Shown piece after piece: positions 1 through 5,297 of a stretch of DNA of 6,551 nucleotides. Both the position numbers and the translations under genes were made by a program. Position 1 is the first letter of the stretch. Each line of letters starts with the position of its first letter. This DNA is from JBEBBU01 sp041158225. GTDB taxonomy: Bacteria > Pseudomonadota > Gammaproteobacteria > Methylococcales > Methylococcaceae. Below the pieces are notes generated by a model. The model worked only from the letters and a program-made list of their open reading frames with translations. It made no database searches and had not been told where the DNA came from. The DNA lies in contig JBEBBU010000013.1 in NCBI GenBank assembly GCA_041158225.1, forward strand, positions 1 through 6,551, written 5' to 3'.

Positions 1-24
1 TTCTTCGCCAGGGAACTGAAATGA
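1..24 (+). CDS. IS3-family orfA, C-terminal end (partial)
   Basis: The first seven codons read FFARELK and are followed by TGA at 22-24. This resembles the usual C-terminus of IS3-family OrfA proteins, which often end in a stretch like KKAAAFFAKELK. The stop overlaps the orfB start: ATG at 21-23 lies inside aaATGA. This matches the family's arrangement, in which orfB is reached by -1 frameshifting or by coupled re-initiation. Only the last eight codons are in the window, so the call rests on context with orfB. Confidence 0.6.
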   Translation, partial: FFARELK

Positions 25-247
25 TGTATCGGTGCGTCGATCAGTTACAGGAGGAGGCCGGTATATCACCGATCTGTGAATTACTTGAGGTCAGCCGCTC
101 AGGCTATTACGCGTCAAGGAAGCGCCAGAGTGCGCCTGCAAAGGCGTGCCCTATCACTGTACGTGCCGATGCCATTTTCCGGGCCTCTGAGCGTACGTAT
201 GGCAGTCGTCGCATCCAAGCTGCCCTGAAGGATCAAGGAGTAGTAGA
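1..247 (+). mobile_element. IS3-family insertion sequence remnant
   Basis: The left edge holds the end of an IS3-family orfA and the beginning of its orfB, in the usual overlapping arrangement. Transposase homology stops soon after the orfB segment YGSRRIQAALKDQG. From about 250 on, the DNA belongs to the opposite-strand YbjN gene, so the catalytic half of orfB and the right terminal repeat are missing here. The exact junction cannot be fixed by eye; it lies between about 235 and 253. The left part of the element is outside the window. An insertion followed by deletion or recombination is the simplest explanation. Confidence 0.8.
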
Positions 248-308
248 GGTAGGCATGAAATCCCTCATGGCTGCATGGACAGAGGAACGCATACGATCGA
301 TCATCTGA
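21..308 (+). pseudogene. IS3-family transposase orfB, truncated
   Basis: The 95-residue frame opens with MMYRCVDQLQEEAGISP, followed by the HTH_21-like segment CELLEVSRSGYYASRKR (about residues 19-35). The segment YGSRRIQAALKDQG at about 60-73 is typical of the region just before the integrase core. Family members are usually about 270-290 residues with a DDE catalytic core; none of that core is present. From about residue 76 the frame reads the antisense of the YbjN gene and is not transposase. The product cannot be an active transposase. OrfB fragments containing the N-terminal HTH might still bind DNA, but there is no sign that this one is used. Confidence 0.85.
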
Positions 309-715
309 ACTGACACCTCTGCATCTTCATGGATCACGTTACAGACCGTGCTGATTTCGCCATCGCTGAAATCAAACTCGAATTTGGCCAGATACAATCT
401 GTAGTTGGCTCTGGTCAGGTAGAGCATGACCGCCTCACGCCTGTCTTCCGGTACCAGGAAGGGCGCATAGGCCACCACGCCAAATCTTTGCCGGACGTCA
501 TCAATATCAAAAATGGTGCGACAAAGTACGACCCGGGCAACCACGCGCATGGTGACCCGCCAGTGTCTCTCCTCTTCCAGAGTCTTGACGCTGTAACGCC
601 AGTCCAGTTCATCCAGATAGCCGAGAACCTTGGCCAGCAATGCGCCGCTGGCATCGTCATGTAACGGCACTGGCATCGTATTGGCAGATTCTGTAGATTC
701 TGTCTGGCTACTCAT
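233..715 (-). CDS. YbjN-domain protein, downstream copy, C-terminus altered by the IS junction
   Basis: This 160-residue protein has the YbjN pattern: a hydrophobic strand region, then QRFGVVAYAPFLVPEDRREAV, LTRANYRLYLAKFEFDFSDGEIS and a final helix around MIDRMRSSVHAAMRDF (139-153). YbjN proteins adopt a fold like type III secretion chaperones and are linked to stress and motility phenotypes in E. coli, but their biochemical role is not settled. It is clearly paralogous to the upstream gene (shared RFGV-YAP--PED-R-AV--YLTR-NY--YL-K-E-D--DGEI). The start is ATG at 715, with GGAGGAG at 721-727 (minus strand) five bases upstream; the ATG overlaps the previous stop as ATGA, implying translational coupling. 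Its paralogue continues about 40 residues beyond this point, whereas this protein ends in MPTSTTP, with the stop codon in IS-like DNA. It is therefore probably truncated, possibly still folded. Confidence 0.85.
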   Translation of the reverse strand: MSSQTESTESANTMPVPLHDDASGALLAKVLGYLDELDWRYSVKTLEEERHWRVTMRVVARVVLCRTIFDIDDVRQRFGVVAYAPFLVPEDRREAVMLYLTRANYRLYLAKFEFDFSDGEISTVCNVIHEDAEVSVQMIDRMRSSVHAAMRDFMPTSTTP

Positions 716-1236
716 GCGCTCTCCTCCACTTCGGTCTCTGATGGCTTCTCATCACGCTGCCGATAGGTGTCAAAAGCGGCTTCAGGGCTGAGATCACCAA
801 AAGCCACCGCCAGCATTCCCGGATAGGCATCGTTGAGATTAAAGTGCGCTGCGGTTTCCAGGCTTTCAATCATAGGCTGACTCAGATAACTGCCGTCTAC
901 AACCACCGTTGCCACGGAGCGAATCTCGCCATCATCAAGATCCATCTCGATCTTGCCAAGATAGCGGGTGTAATTGACTCTCGTCAGATAGCCAGCCACG
1001 GCCAGGCGTTTGTCCTCCGGAATGAAAATGGGGGCGTAGACATAAACACCAAAGCGCTCGTTGTCATCATCAGCATCAAAACTGCAGCGGAACTGGCCAT
1101 TGGGCAAGGTCACGGAAGCACCAAACATCACAATGCCTTGACGCTCGCTGACCTCGTAATGCCACTGATCGTGATCCAGATATTGCCGGACTGCATCGGC
1201 AATGGGGGTAGTCATGGATATGTTTTCTGTATTCAT
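712..1236 (-). CDS. YbjN-domain protein, upstream copy
   Basis: A 174-residue cytoplasmic protein without signal peptide or membrane segment. The YbjN-like core spans about residues 11-135, with NERFGVYVYAPIFIPEDKR (59-77), YLTRVNYTRYLGKIEMDLDDGEIRS (83-107) and a closing helix PMIESLETAAHFNLNDAYPG. The last 15 residues are acidic and charged (RQRDEKPSETEVEESA). The start at 1236 (MNTEN) is chosen because TGGAGG sits just upstream (1241-1246, minus strand) and the longer frame back to 1434 has no domain-like content. It is the first gene of a two-gene unit; its TGA overlaps the next ATG. The 214-bp gap upstream holds an inverted-repeat operator candidate. The two copies could pair, since this fold commonly dimerises; that is inference. 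No enzymatic motif is seen. Confidence 0.85.
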   Translation of the reverse strand: MNTENISMTTPIADAVRQYLDHDQWHYEVSERQGIVMFGASVTLPNGQFRCSFDADDDNERFGVYVYAPIFIPEDKRLAVAGYLTRVNYTRYLGKIEMDLDDGEIRSVATVVVDGSYLSQPMIESLETAAHFNLNDAYPGMLAVAFGDLSPEAAFDTYRQRDEKPSETEVEESA

Positions 1237-1303
1237 CGGGCCTCCAGTTAAAGTTGCCCTGGCTTCGCTGGCCTTCGCCATGTCCCCAGGTAGCCCGTAA
1301 GAT

Positions 1304-1331
1304 ACGACCACATCACGACACAACAGGTCGT
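1304..1331. promoter_or_regulatory. candidate operator B, upstream of the ybjN pair
   Basis: The core is a perfect inverted repeat ACGAC-N7-GTCGT at 1315-1331. An additional ACGAC half-site lies at 1304-1308, 11 bp upstream of the core's left half. The site is 68-95 bp upstream of the ybjN start, where a repressor or activator of that operon would be expected. The same core occurs upstream of two other gene groups in the window. I see no convincing -35/-10 pair to place it against. That it is bound by a WYL protein is inference. Confidence 0.6.
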
Positions 1332-1335
1332 CATG

Positions 1336-1372
1336 CAACAATAAGACACAAAATAATTGACGCATATTGTTG
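1336..1372. repeat. 8-bp inverted repeat in the WYL1-ybjN gap
   Basis: CAACAATA at 1336-1343 is mirrored exactly by TATTGTTG at 1365-1372, with an AT-rich 21-bp spacer. It sits just upstream of operator candidate B, between the end of WYL1 and the ybjN pair. It could be a second protein-binding site. It is not a terminator, because the loop is long, the stem AT-rich and there is no T-run. A coincidental repeat in AT-rich DNA is possible. Confidence 0.35.
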
Positions 1373-1450
1373 ATACAGGACATGTATGCAGCATTTGCAG
1401 CAACCCGTTCCCTGAGCGTGTCAGATACGCCCAACAGCGGTACCTGTATG

Positions 1451-2539
1451 TCAGACGTACTGGTTCATTTTCCTGATCTGCTCGATGATGACATGGCGCA
1501 ACGCATCAGGCGCCATCACCCTGATCTCATAGCCTTTCTCACGAATCCAGGCCGTCAGCTGATGGGTGTAAGCCACTCTGGCGGTTATGCGCGACCATCC
1601 CTCGGCATCAGGCGGATCAATCATCTGATCCGTGGACAACGGGGTCTCCTTGAGACTGAAGGTCAATGAGGGCTGGGCCAGGATTTCGAGATCGATATAG
1701 GGCATGGACGGATCCATGAAATACCCAAATCCTTTACTTTCATCAATGAAGGCCTGCAGACTGAAGCCCGGTGGTACCTCACGCGCATCCAGCAAGACTT
1801 CAGCTTCGGTCATACGGCTCAGAACCAGTTCTTTGACCTTATTGCCATGCTCAGGATCAGCATCTGTCCAGACCAGATACAGCAATGGATCACGATACAC
1901 CAGCCCCAGAGGATTGACGGTATAAGGCTTTGGCACATCAGGATGTTTTCTTGTGAAGGTTTTCAGCCTCAACTGCCTTCCCAGTTGCAGCGCCTTGTAG
2001 ACATTGGTCTCCACCGCTTCGAGAATCACGGGGCGCAGCAGCGGCAATGCCTTATTGACGATAGCAACGGAATCACACCAGCGTTGTGCCGCAGGTGCCT
2101 TATCCATGGCATAACGGGCACGCGCAAAATAATGATCAATGTTCTGGAAAACGGTCTCAGGCAGAAGATCGCGCAGATATTTTTCGGCCAGAGAAAATGC
2201 CAGGGCAGCATCAGGATCCATATTATGCAGTTCCAGCACGGGCGCCGTTTTTCTCATATACCACCAGCGTCCCAGATGCCTGAGTTTTTCCTCGGCTTCA
2301 TCATCATATTCCTCCTGATGCTCTGGTGCACACTCCCGCATCTCTTTCCCAATGTAATAACACAGTCCAAGTTCCTGCATGCTGCTGATGGCATCCTGCA
2401 GATCCTTCTGGACCTGGCGCTTGCTCACTGCGTATCCCTGTTCTTGCAGCGCCTCACGGATTGCAGCGGTCGAAGCACTGCGGGGCGCACGTGGTATGAG
2501 GCTGAGCATTAACAGCCTGCGTTCGAATACTGTCGTCAT
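1451..2539 (-). CDS. WYL-domain transcriptional regulator 1
   Basis: A 362-residue protein with the three-part layout of WYL regulators. A winged helix-turn-helix lies at about 5-58 (RRLLMLSLIPR, then AAIREALQEQGYAVSKRQVQKDL), a WYL domain at about 175-255, and a C-terminal WCX-like region at about 280-355 (PDALRHVIIEQIRKMNQ). In the WYL core the usual W-Y-L strand reads PLGLVYRDPLLYLV, so the tryptophan is replaced by leucine, but the following LSRMTEAEVL matches the family's H/SRM-x-A element. WYL proteins bind DNA as dimers and are thought to sense nucleic acid or nucleotide ligands. The start at 2539 has GGAG at 2548-2551 (minus strand) eight bases upstream. It is divergent from a paralogue (regulator 2) across 442 bp and precedes the ybjN pair on the same strand, 214 bp away. 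It is a good candidate to bind the shared operator sites. Target and sense of control are not known. Confidence 0.88.
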   Translation of the reverse strand: MTTVFERRLLMLSLIPRAPRSASTAAIREALQEQGYAVSKRQVQKDLQDAISSMQELGLCYYIGKEMRECAPEHQEEYDDEAEEKLRHLGRWWYMRKTAPVLELHNMDPDAALAFSLAEKYLRDLLPETVFQNIDHYFARARYAMDKAPAAQRWCDSVAIVNKALPLLRPVILEAVETNVYKALQLGRQLRLKTFTRKHPDVPKPYTVNPLGLVYRDPLLYLVWTDADPEHGNKVKELVLSRMTEAEVLLDAREVPPGFSLQAFIDESKGFGYFMDPSMPYIDLEILAQPSLTFSLKETPLSTDQMIDPPDAEGWSRITARVAYTHQLTAWIREKGYEIRVMAPDALRHVIIEQIRKMNQYV

Positions 2540-2706
2540 TCACTTTTCTCCATATGCAAAACCTGTTGCCACCAGGCATCCATGCGCGCATCAGCACAGC
2601 CCGAACTGGAAGTATGCTCACTCCGGGTGCTGGAGGCCAGCACACTCGAAGAGGTGCTCGGTAACCAGCACTGATGAACACACTCGCATGGATTCTGGCG
2701 ATGACA

Positions 2707-2733
2707 ACGACATACGACGACACGATATGTCGT
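2707..2733. promoter_or_regulatory. candidate operator A, between the divergent WYL genes
   Basis: The core ACGAC-N7-GTCGT is perfect at 2717-2733. An extra ACGAC at 2707-2711, exactly 10 bp upstream, extends to a second perfect inverted pair: ACGACATA (2707-2714) with TATGTCGT (2726-2733). As at operator B, the middle half-site reads ACGACAC. It lies about 170 bp before the WYL1 start and 249 bp before the WYL2 start, so it could serve either or both. Autoregulation by a WYL protein is a reasonable inference. Confidence 0.6.
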
Positions 2734-2867
2734 CCTGAGACGCTAATATGTGATGCCGCCAGCCCCGACTGGCCAGTCATGTCAGGGCCAGACAGGCAAT
2801 GTCGCCTGCTGGAGATAGTGACTGGAACCCGAAAGTGAAAACATAATTAAACAGTGATGTTATAGTG

Positions 2868-2896
2868 TTTACTTGTACCCCTCTCCCGGTTAAAAT
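2868..2896 (+). promoter_or_regulatory. putative sigma70 promoter for WYL regulator 2
   Basis: TTTACT (2868-2873, four of six consensus bases) and TAAAAT (2891-2896, five of six) are separated by 17 bp. The local DNA is AT-rich compared with the flanking coding regions. Transcription would start near 2903, giving a leader of about 80 nt before the ATG at 2982. No experimental evidence is available. Confidence 0.5.
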
Positions 2897-2916
2897 ATTC
2901 TGGCGATACGGGAAAT

Positions 2917-2946
2917 GGCCGGCGATGTCAGGGTAAATCGCCGCCC
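2917..2946 (+). promoter_or_regulatory. hairpin in the WYL2 leader
   Basis: CGGCGAT (2920-2926) pairs perfectly with ATCGCCG (2937-2943) around a 10-nt loop. Two more G-C pairs outside a single mismatch extend the stem to 2917-2946. It lies between the predicted transcription start and the ribosome binding site of WYL regulator 2. It is not followed by a T-run, so it is not a normal terminator. It could be a DNA dyad for a protein or an RNA structure affecting translation; the sequence does not decide. Confidence 0.4.
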
Positions 2947-2981
2947 GACCGGTGCATCCATCATCAGAAAGGGGGTTAACC

Positions 2982-3998
2982 ATGAACAGCTACCTTTGCA
3001 TACAGAAAATCATCAACATGCTGCCTGAATATCAGGGCCCGCATGCCATTCACAGCGGCCTGAGCGTGAGCCAGATCCTGCCGCGTCTCCATCTGGAAAA
3101 TGACCATGCCAGCATACGTCGCATCCAGCGCTATATGCTCAAAATCGAGCACACCTACCCCGGCAATCTGGTGATTACATCGGTGAATCGTGCCCATCAT
3201 TACAGTTGGCGGGGCAAGAAACCCCACGTTGCTGCAACGCATGACAGCCACATAGCACTGGGACTGCTGATGCTGCAGCACCAGCAGACTCCATTGCCCA
3301 AAGCCCTGCGTCTGGCACTGGATGAACAGCAGTATCAGCATCAACTGGCAGCACCGGCCAGACACAACGACCAGCAGGACTATCGTCACTGGCTGGACAA
3401 GGTGCGCAGACTACCTGACAGCAGTCCGCTGCTGCCAGCTCCCGTTCATCCTGATATTGAACTTGCAGTAGAATCCGCCATCCTGAAGAACAGGACGCTT
3501 TCCATCCTGTGTCCAAAGCATCCTGACTGGCTGAAGGTGCATACAGTAGGGCTGGTTCACAAGGGACCGCGCATCTATCTGACTGCTGTCGAAAACCATA
3601 GCGGCAAGATCATGCACTTCTGCATGCATCAGCTGCAGCATGCCCAGCTTGAACAGGAGCCCTGCCGCCCATCGCCGGTTTCGATTGACACGCTGATCCA
3701 GCGTGGGGAGTACGACGAGTTGCCACATGTGGCACATGATGACCAGGTATTGCCCCTAGATCTTCAGGTCAGCACCGAATACTTCAAAATGATGACTGAG
3801 ATGCCTTTAAGCCTGGATCAGACCGTGGAGGCCATGCCTGATGGCGGCTATCGTGTCAGGGCCAGCATGAAAGACAGTGCCAATCTGCGTGAATGGCTGC
3901 TGTCCCATGCGAGGGATATCAATGTGATCAGCCCTGCCAGCATACGCGACAGTATCCGTGACAATCTGCAGCAGGCACTGCTAGCCTACGCTGCCTGA
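2982..3998 (+). CDS. WYL-domain transcriptional regulator 2, divergent paralogue
   Basis: A 338-residue protein related along its length to WYL regulator 1 but diverged. The N-terminal winged-helix region (about 5-58) includes LSVSQILPRLHLENDHASIRRIQRYM in two turns typical of HTH_11/DeoR-like folds. The WYL domain is at about 160-225, with the strand LVHKGPRIYLTAV (191-203) in place of W-Y-L. The C-terminal part (258-330) has MPLSLDQTVEAMPDGGYRVRASM and VISPASIRDSIRDNLQQALL, which align with PLSTDQMIDPPDAEGWSRITARV and VMAPDALRHVIIEQIRKM of regulator 1. The start at 2982 is preferred over an upstream in-frame start at 2952 because a G-rich ribosome site (AAAGGGGG, ending at 2975) precedes it. 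Compared with regulator 1 it lacks clear acidic linker residues and is rich in His and Gln. It is probably a DNA-binding sensor; its ligand and targets are unknown. Confidence 0.85.
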   Translation: MNSYLCIQKIINMLPEYQGPHAIHSGLSVSQILPRLHLENDHASIRRIQRYMLKIEHTYPGNLVITSVNRAHHYSWRGKKPHVAATHDSHIALGLLMLQHQQTPLPKALRLALDEQQYQHQLAAPARHNDQQDYRHWLDKVRRLPDSSPLLPAPVHPDIELAVESAILKNRTLSILCPKHPDWLKVHTVGLVHKGPRIYLTAVENHSGKIMHFCMHQLQHAQLEQEPCRPSPVSIDTLIQRGEYDELPHVAHDDQVLPLDLQVSTEYFKMMTEMPLSLDQTVEAMPDGGYRVRASMKDSANLREWLLSHARDINVISPASIRDSIRDNLQQALLAYAA

Positions 3999-4068
3999 AA
4001 AACGGTCAAGAACAAAACCGTCCTGTATGACATCCGCGCATCATTACCTGTAAACTTGCTGCCATCAT

Positions 4069-4107
4069 CAGAGCGTCCCGCCCCAGCCATCCGCTGCGGA
4101 CGCTCTG
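4069..4107 (+). other. strong 10-bp inverted repeat before the MerR-type gene
   Basis: CAGAGCGTCC (4069-4078) is perfectly complementary to GGACGCTCTG (4098-4107), with a 19-nt loop. The stem is GC-rich and lies in the 153-bp gap between WYL regulator 2 and the MerR-type gene. There is no T-run after it, so it is at best an unusual terminator for the WYL2 transcript. As DNA, the dyad could be an operator for the MerR-type protein, whose family binds inverted repeats in its own promoter. Function is open. Confidence 0.5.
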
Positions 4108-4128
4108 CCACCCCAAGATATTGCCGCC

Positions 4129-4155
4129 ATGACCCTCACCGCGCCAGCTTCATGA
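4129..4155 (+). CDS. possible 8-codon leader ORF coupled to the MerR-type gene
   Basis: A minimal frame reads MTLTAPAS and stops with TGA at 4153-4155, overlapping the ATG of the MerR-type gene (4152-4154) as ATGA. The MerR-type ATG has no recognisable Shine-Dalgarno sequence, so re-initiation after this short frame could feed it. The leader has no clear ribosome site either, which weakens the case. The peptide starts much like the gene product (MTLTAPAS against MTLPTAPI), so a small local duplication is also possible. Confidence 0.25.
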   Translation: MTLTAPAS

Positions 4156-5297
4156 CCTTACCCACAGCCCCTATCGCAAACAGTTACAGTCTGCAGGAAA
4201 TCAGCAGCCACACTGGCCTTTCCGAACGGACCCTGCGGTTTTACATGCAGAAATCCTTGCTGCCCTCACCGGGGCGCACGGGTGCCGGCACCCGTTATCC
4301 GGAAGACATCCTTCACCGGGCACTGGTCATCTGCAAGATGAAAGAAGAGGATGCCTCACTGTCGGAGATTGAGCAGCGGCTGAACACACTGTCAGGTGAA
4401 CAGTTAAAAGCCGAAGCGCAGGCCTACCTGCAGGCACGTGTGGAGCAGCGCCAGACTGCCCCTCCCCTGCCCCGACCGGTGACAGCCGGTATCCACCCCA
4501 AATTCCTTATGGGCAATGCCCAGACCTGGCAGCATTATCAGCATCCCGATGCTGCATGGTTTGAACTGCAGGTCAGAGATCCCTCACCTGATCTGGAGCC
4601 ACGCCGGATTCATAACGCCATACGGCAACTGGGTCTGCCCGAGCATCTCCCGGCAGGTCAGGGCATTCTCCTCCTGACCGCCGATGATGTCATGTACCGC
4701 CAGTTACAAACCGTAAGGTCTCTGTTTTCGGAAGCCGGTGGCGAGAACTTTCTGGGGGGCATCAGCCTGATGCGCGCCGATGCGAAACTGGCTGCAATAC
4801 TGGGGGAAAACGGCCCCCTGTCCCGCCGCCATGAAAATGAACTGGTGGACTATATTGAAAACCAGTATCCCGCATGGGCGGTCCGCGGTGTCATCCACAA
4901 GCGGCAGCTTAACGATAACTGGTTCTCGCGCTGGCATGTCGACATGGCAACCTTCGTTGCCTCCCTGGCAGGCTGGGAAGATCTCTGCGCCACGAGGGGT
5001 CTTGCGGAACAGGCCGTGCCTCTGCAGAGCGCCTATCTGGCCAACGCCCTGCTGCTCTATGGGCTTTATACACAATCCAGATATTATGAACAGCATGACC
5101 TGTTTCATGAAGAAACCCGCGGCTGCCTGTTTGACTTCTGCGCCACTAAAACAGACATCCTTGTAAAACTGGAAAACGCCAATCTATGCCCGACCTGCCA
5201 AACCGGACTGGAAAATCTTGGCATGGACACTGCGCCAGTCGAGGCCATGCTGGATATTATCCGTCATCTGGGAACGAGAACTATCAGGCAGCCATAG
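4152..5297 (+). CDS. MerR-type HTH protein with a long C-terminal region and four-cysteine motif
   Basis: A 381-residue protein. Residues 11-82 form a MerR-type winged helix: SYSLQEISSHTGLSERTLRFYMQ, LLPSPGRTGAGTRYPEDIL, then a helix with SLSEIEQRLNTLSG. A short proline-rich linker (103-112) follows. The rest (about 115-357) is not a standard MerR effector domain. It contains LPAGQGILLLTADDVMY (165-182) and ends with CLFDFC (325-330) and CPTC (346-349), preceded by H315 and H319. The Cys4 arrangement suggests a bound zinc; the His and Cys spacing distantly recalls archaemetzincin-like zincins, but no HExxH is present, so I do not call it a protease. The ATG at 4152 is chosen because it puts the HTH at the N-terminus; a TTG at 4056 would add 32 residues without domain character. 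It probably acts as a DNA-binding sensor. Its 3' end overlaps the convergent peptidase gene by 14 bp. Confidence 0.75.
   Translation: MTLPTAPIANSYSLQEISSHTGLSERTLRFYMQKSLLPSPGRTGAGTRYPEDILHRALVICKMKEEDASLSEIEQRLNTLSGEQLKAEAQAYLQARVEQRQTAPPLPRPVTAGIHPKFLMGNAQTWQHYQHPDAAWFELQVRDPSPDLEPRRIHNAIRQLGLPEHLPAGQGILLLTADDVMYRQLQTVRSLFSEAGGENFLGGISLMRADAKLAAILGENGPLSRRHENELVDYIENQYPAWAVRGVIHKRQLNDNWFSRWHVDMATFVASLAGWEDLCATRGLAEQAVPLQSAYLANALLLYGLYTQSRYYEQHDLFHEETRGCLFDFCATKTDILVKLENANLCPTCQTGLENLGMDTAPVEAMLDIIRHLGTRTIRQP

Larger units (their letters stand above)
2540..2981. other. 442-bp divergent regulatory region between the two WYL genes
   Basis: No convincing gene is seen. The open frames crossing it have no recognisable protein character. 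It holds, in order, a small hairpin (GTGCT 2654-2658 with AGCAC 2667-2671), operator candidate A (2707-2733), two copies of ATGTCAGGG (2779-2787 and 2925-2933), a plausible rightward promoter (2868-2896) and a leader hairpin (2917-2946). No good sigma70 pair was found for the leftward WYL1 gene. Such a long gap between divergent regulators suggests elaborate control. Confidence 0.6.

Noticed and set aside
844..1251. 135-codon plus-strand frame opposite the upstream YbjN gene
   Set aside because: It lies almost wholly antisense to a well-supported gene, with no ribosome site and no recognisable domain; treated as a shadow.
712..1434. Longer version of the upstream YbjN protein starting at 1434
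   Set aside because: The extra 66 residues look non-coding, lie over the operator candidates, and the start at 1236 has a ribosome site.
1847..2512. 221-codon plus-strand frame opposite WYL regulator 1
   Set aside because: It is long but entirely antisense to a protein with clear HTH and WYL features; its composition (rich in Gln, His, Ile) is typical of shadow frames.
2454..2780. 108-codon minus-strand frame crossing the divergent region
   Set aside because: It has no ribosome site or domain pattern, and it overlaps the start of WYL regulator 1 in another frame.
4002..4021. Small inverted repeat ACGGT/ACCGT just after the WYL2 stop as a terminator
   Set aside because: The stem is only five base pairs with a 10-nt loop and no T-run, so a rho-independent terminator is not supported.
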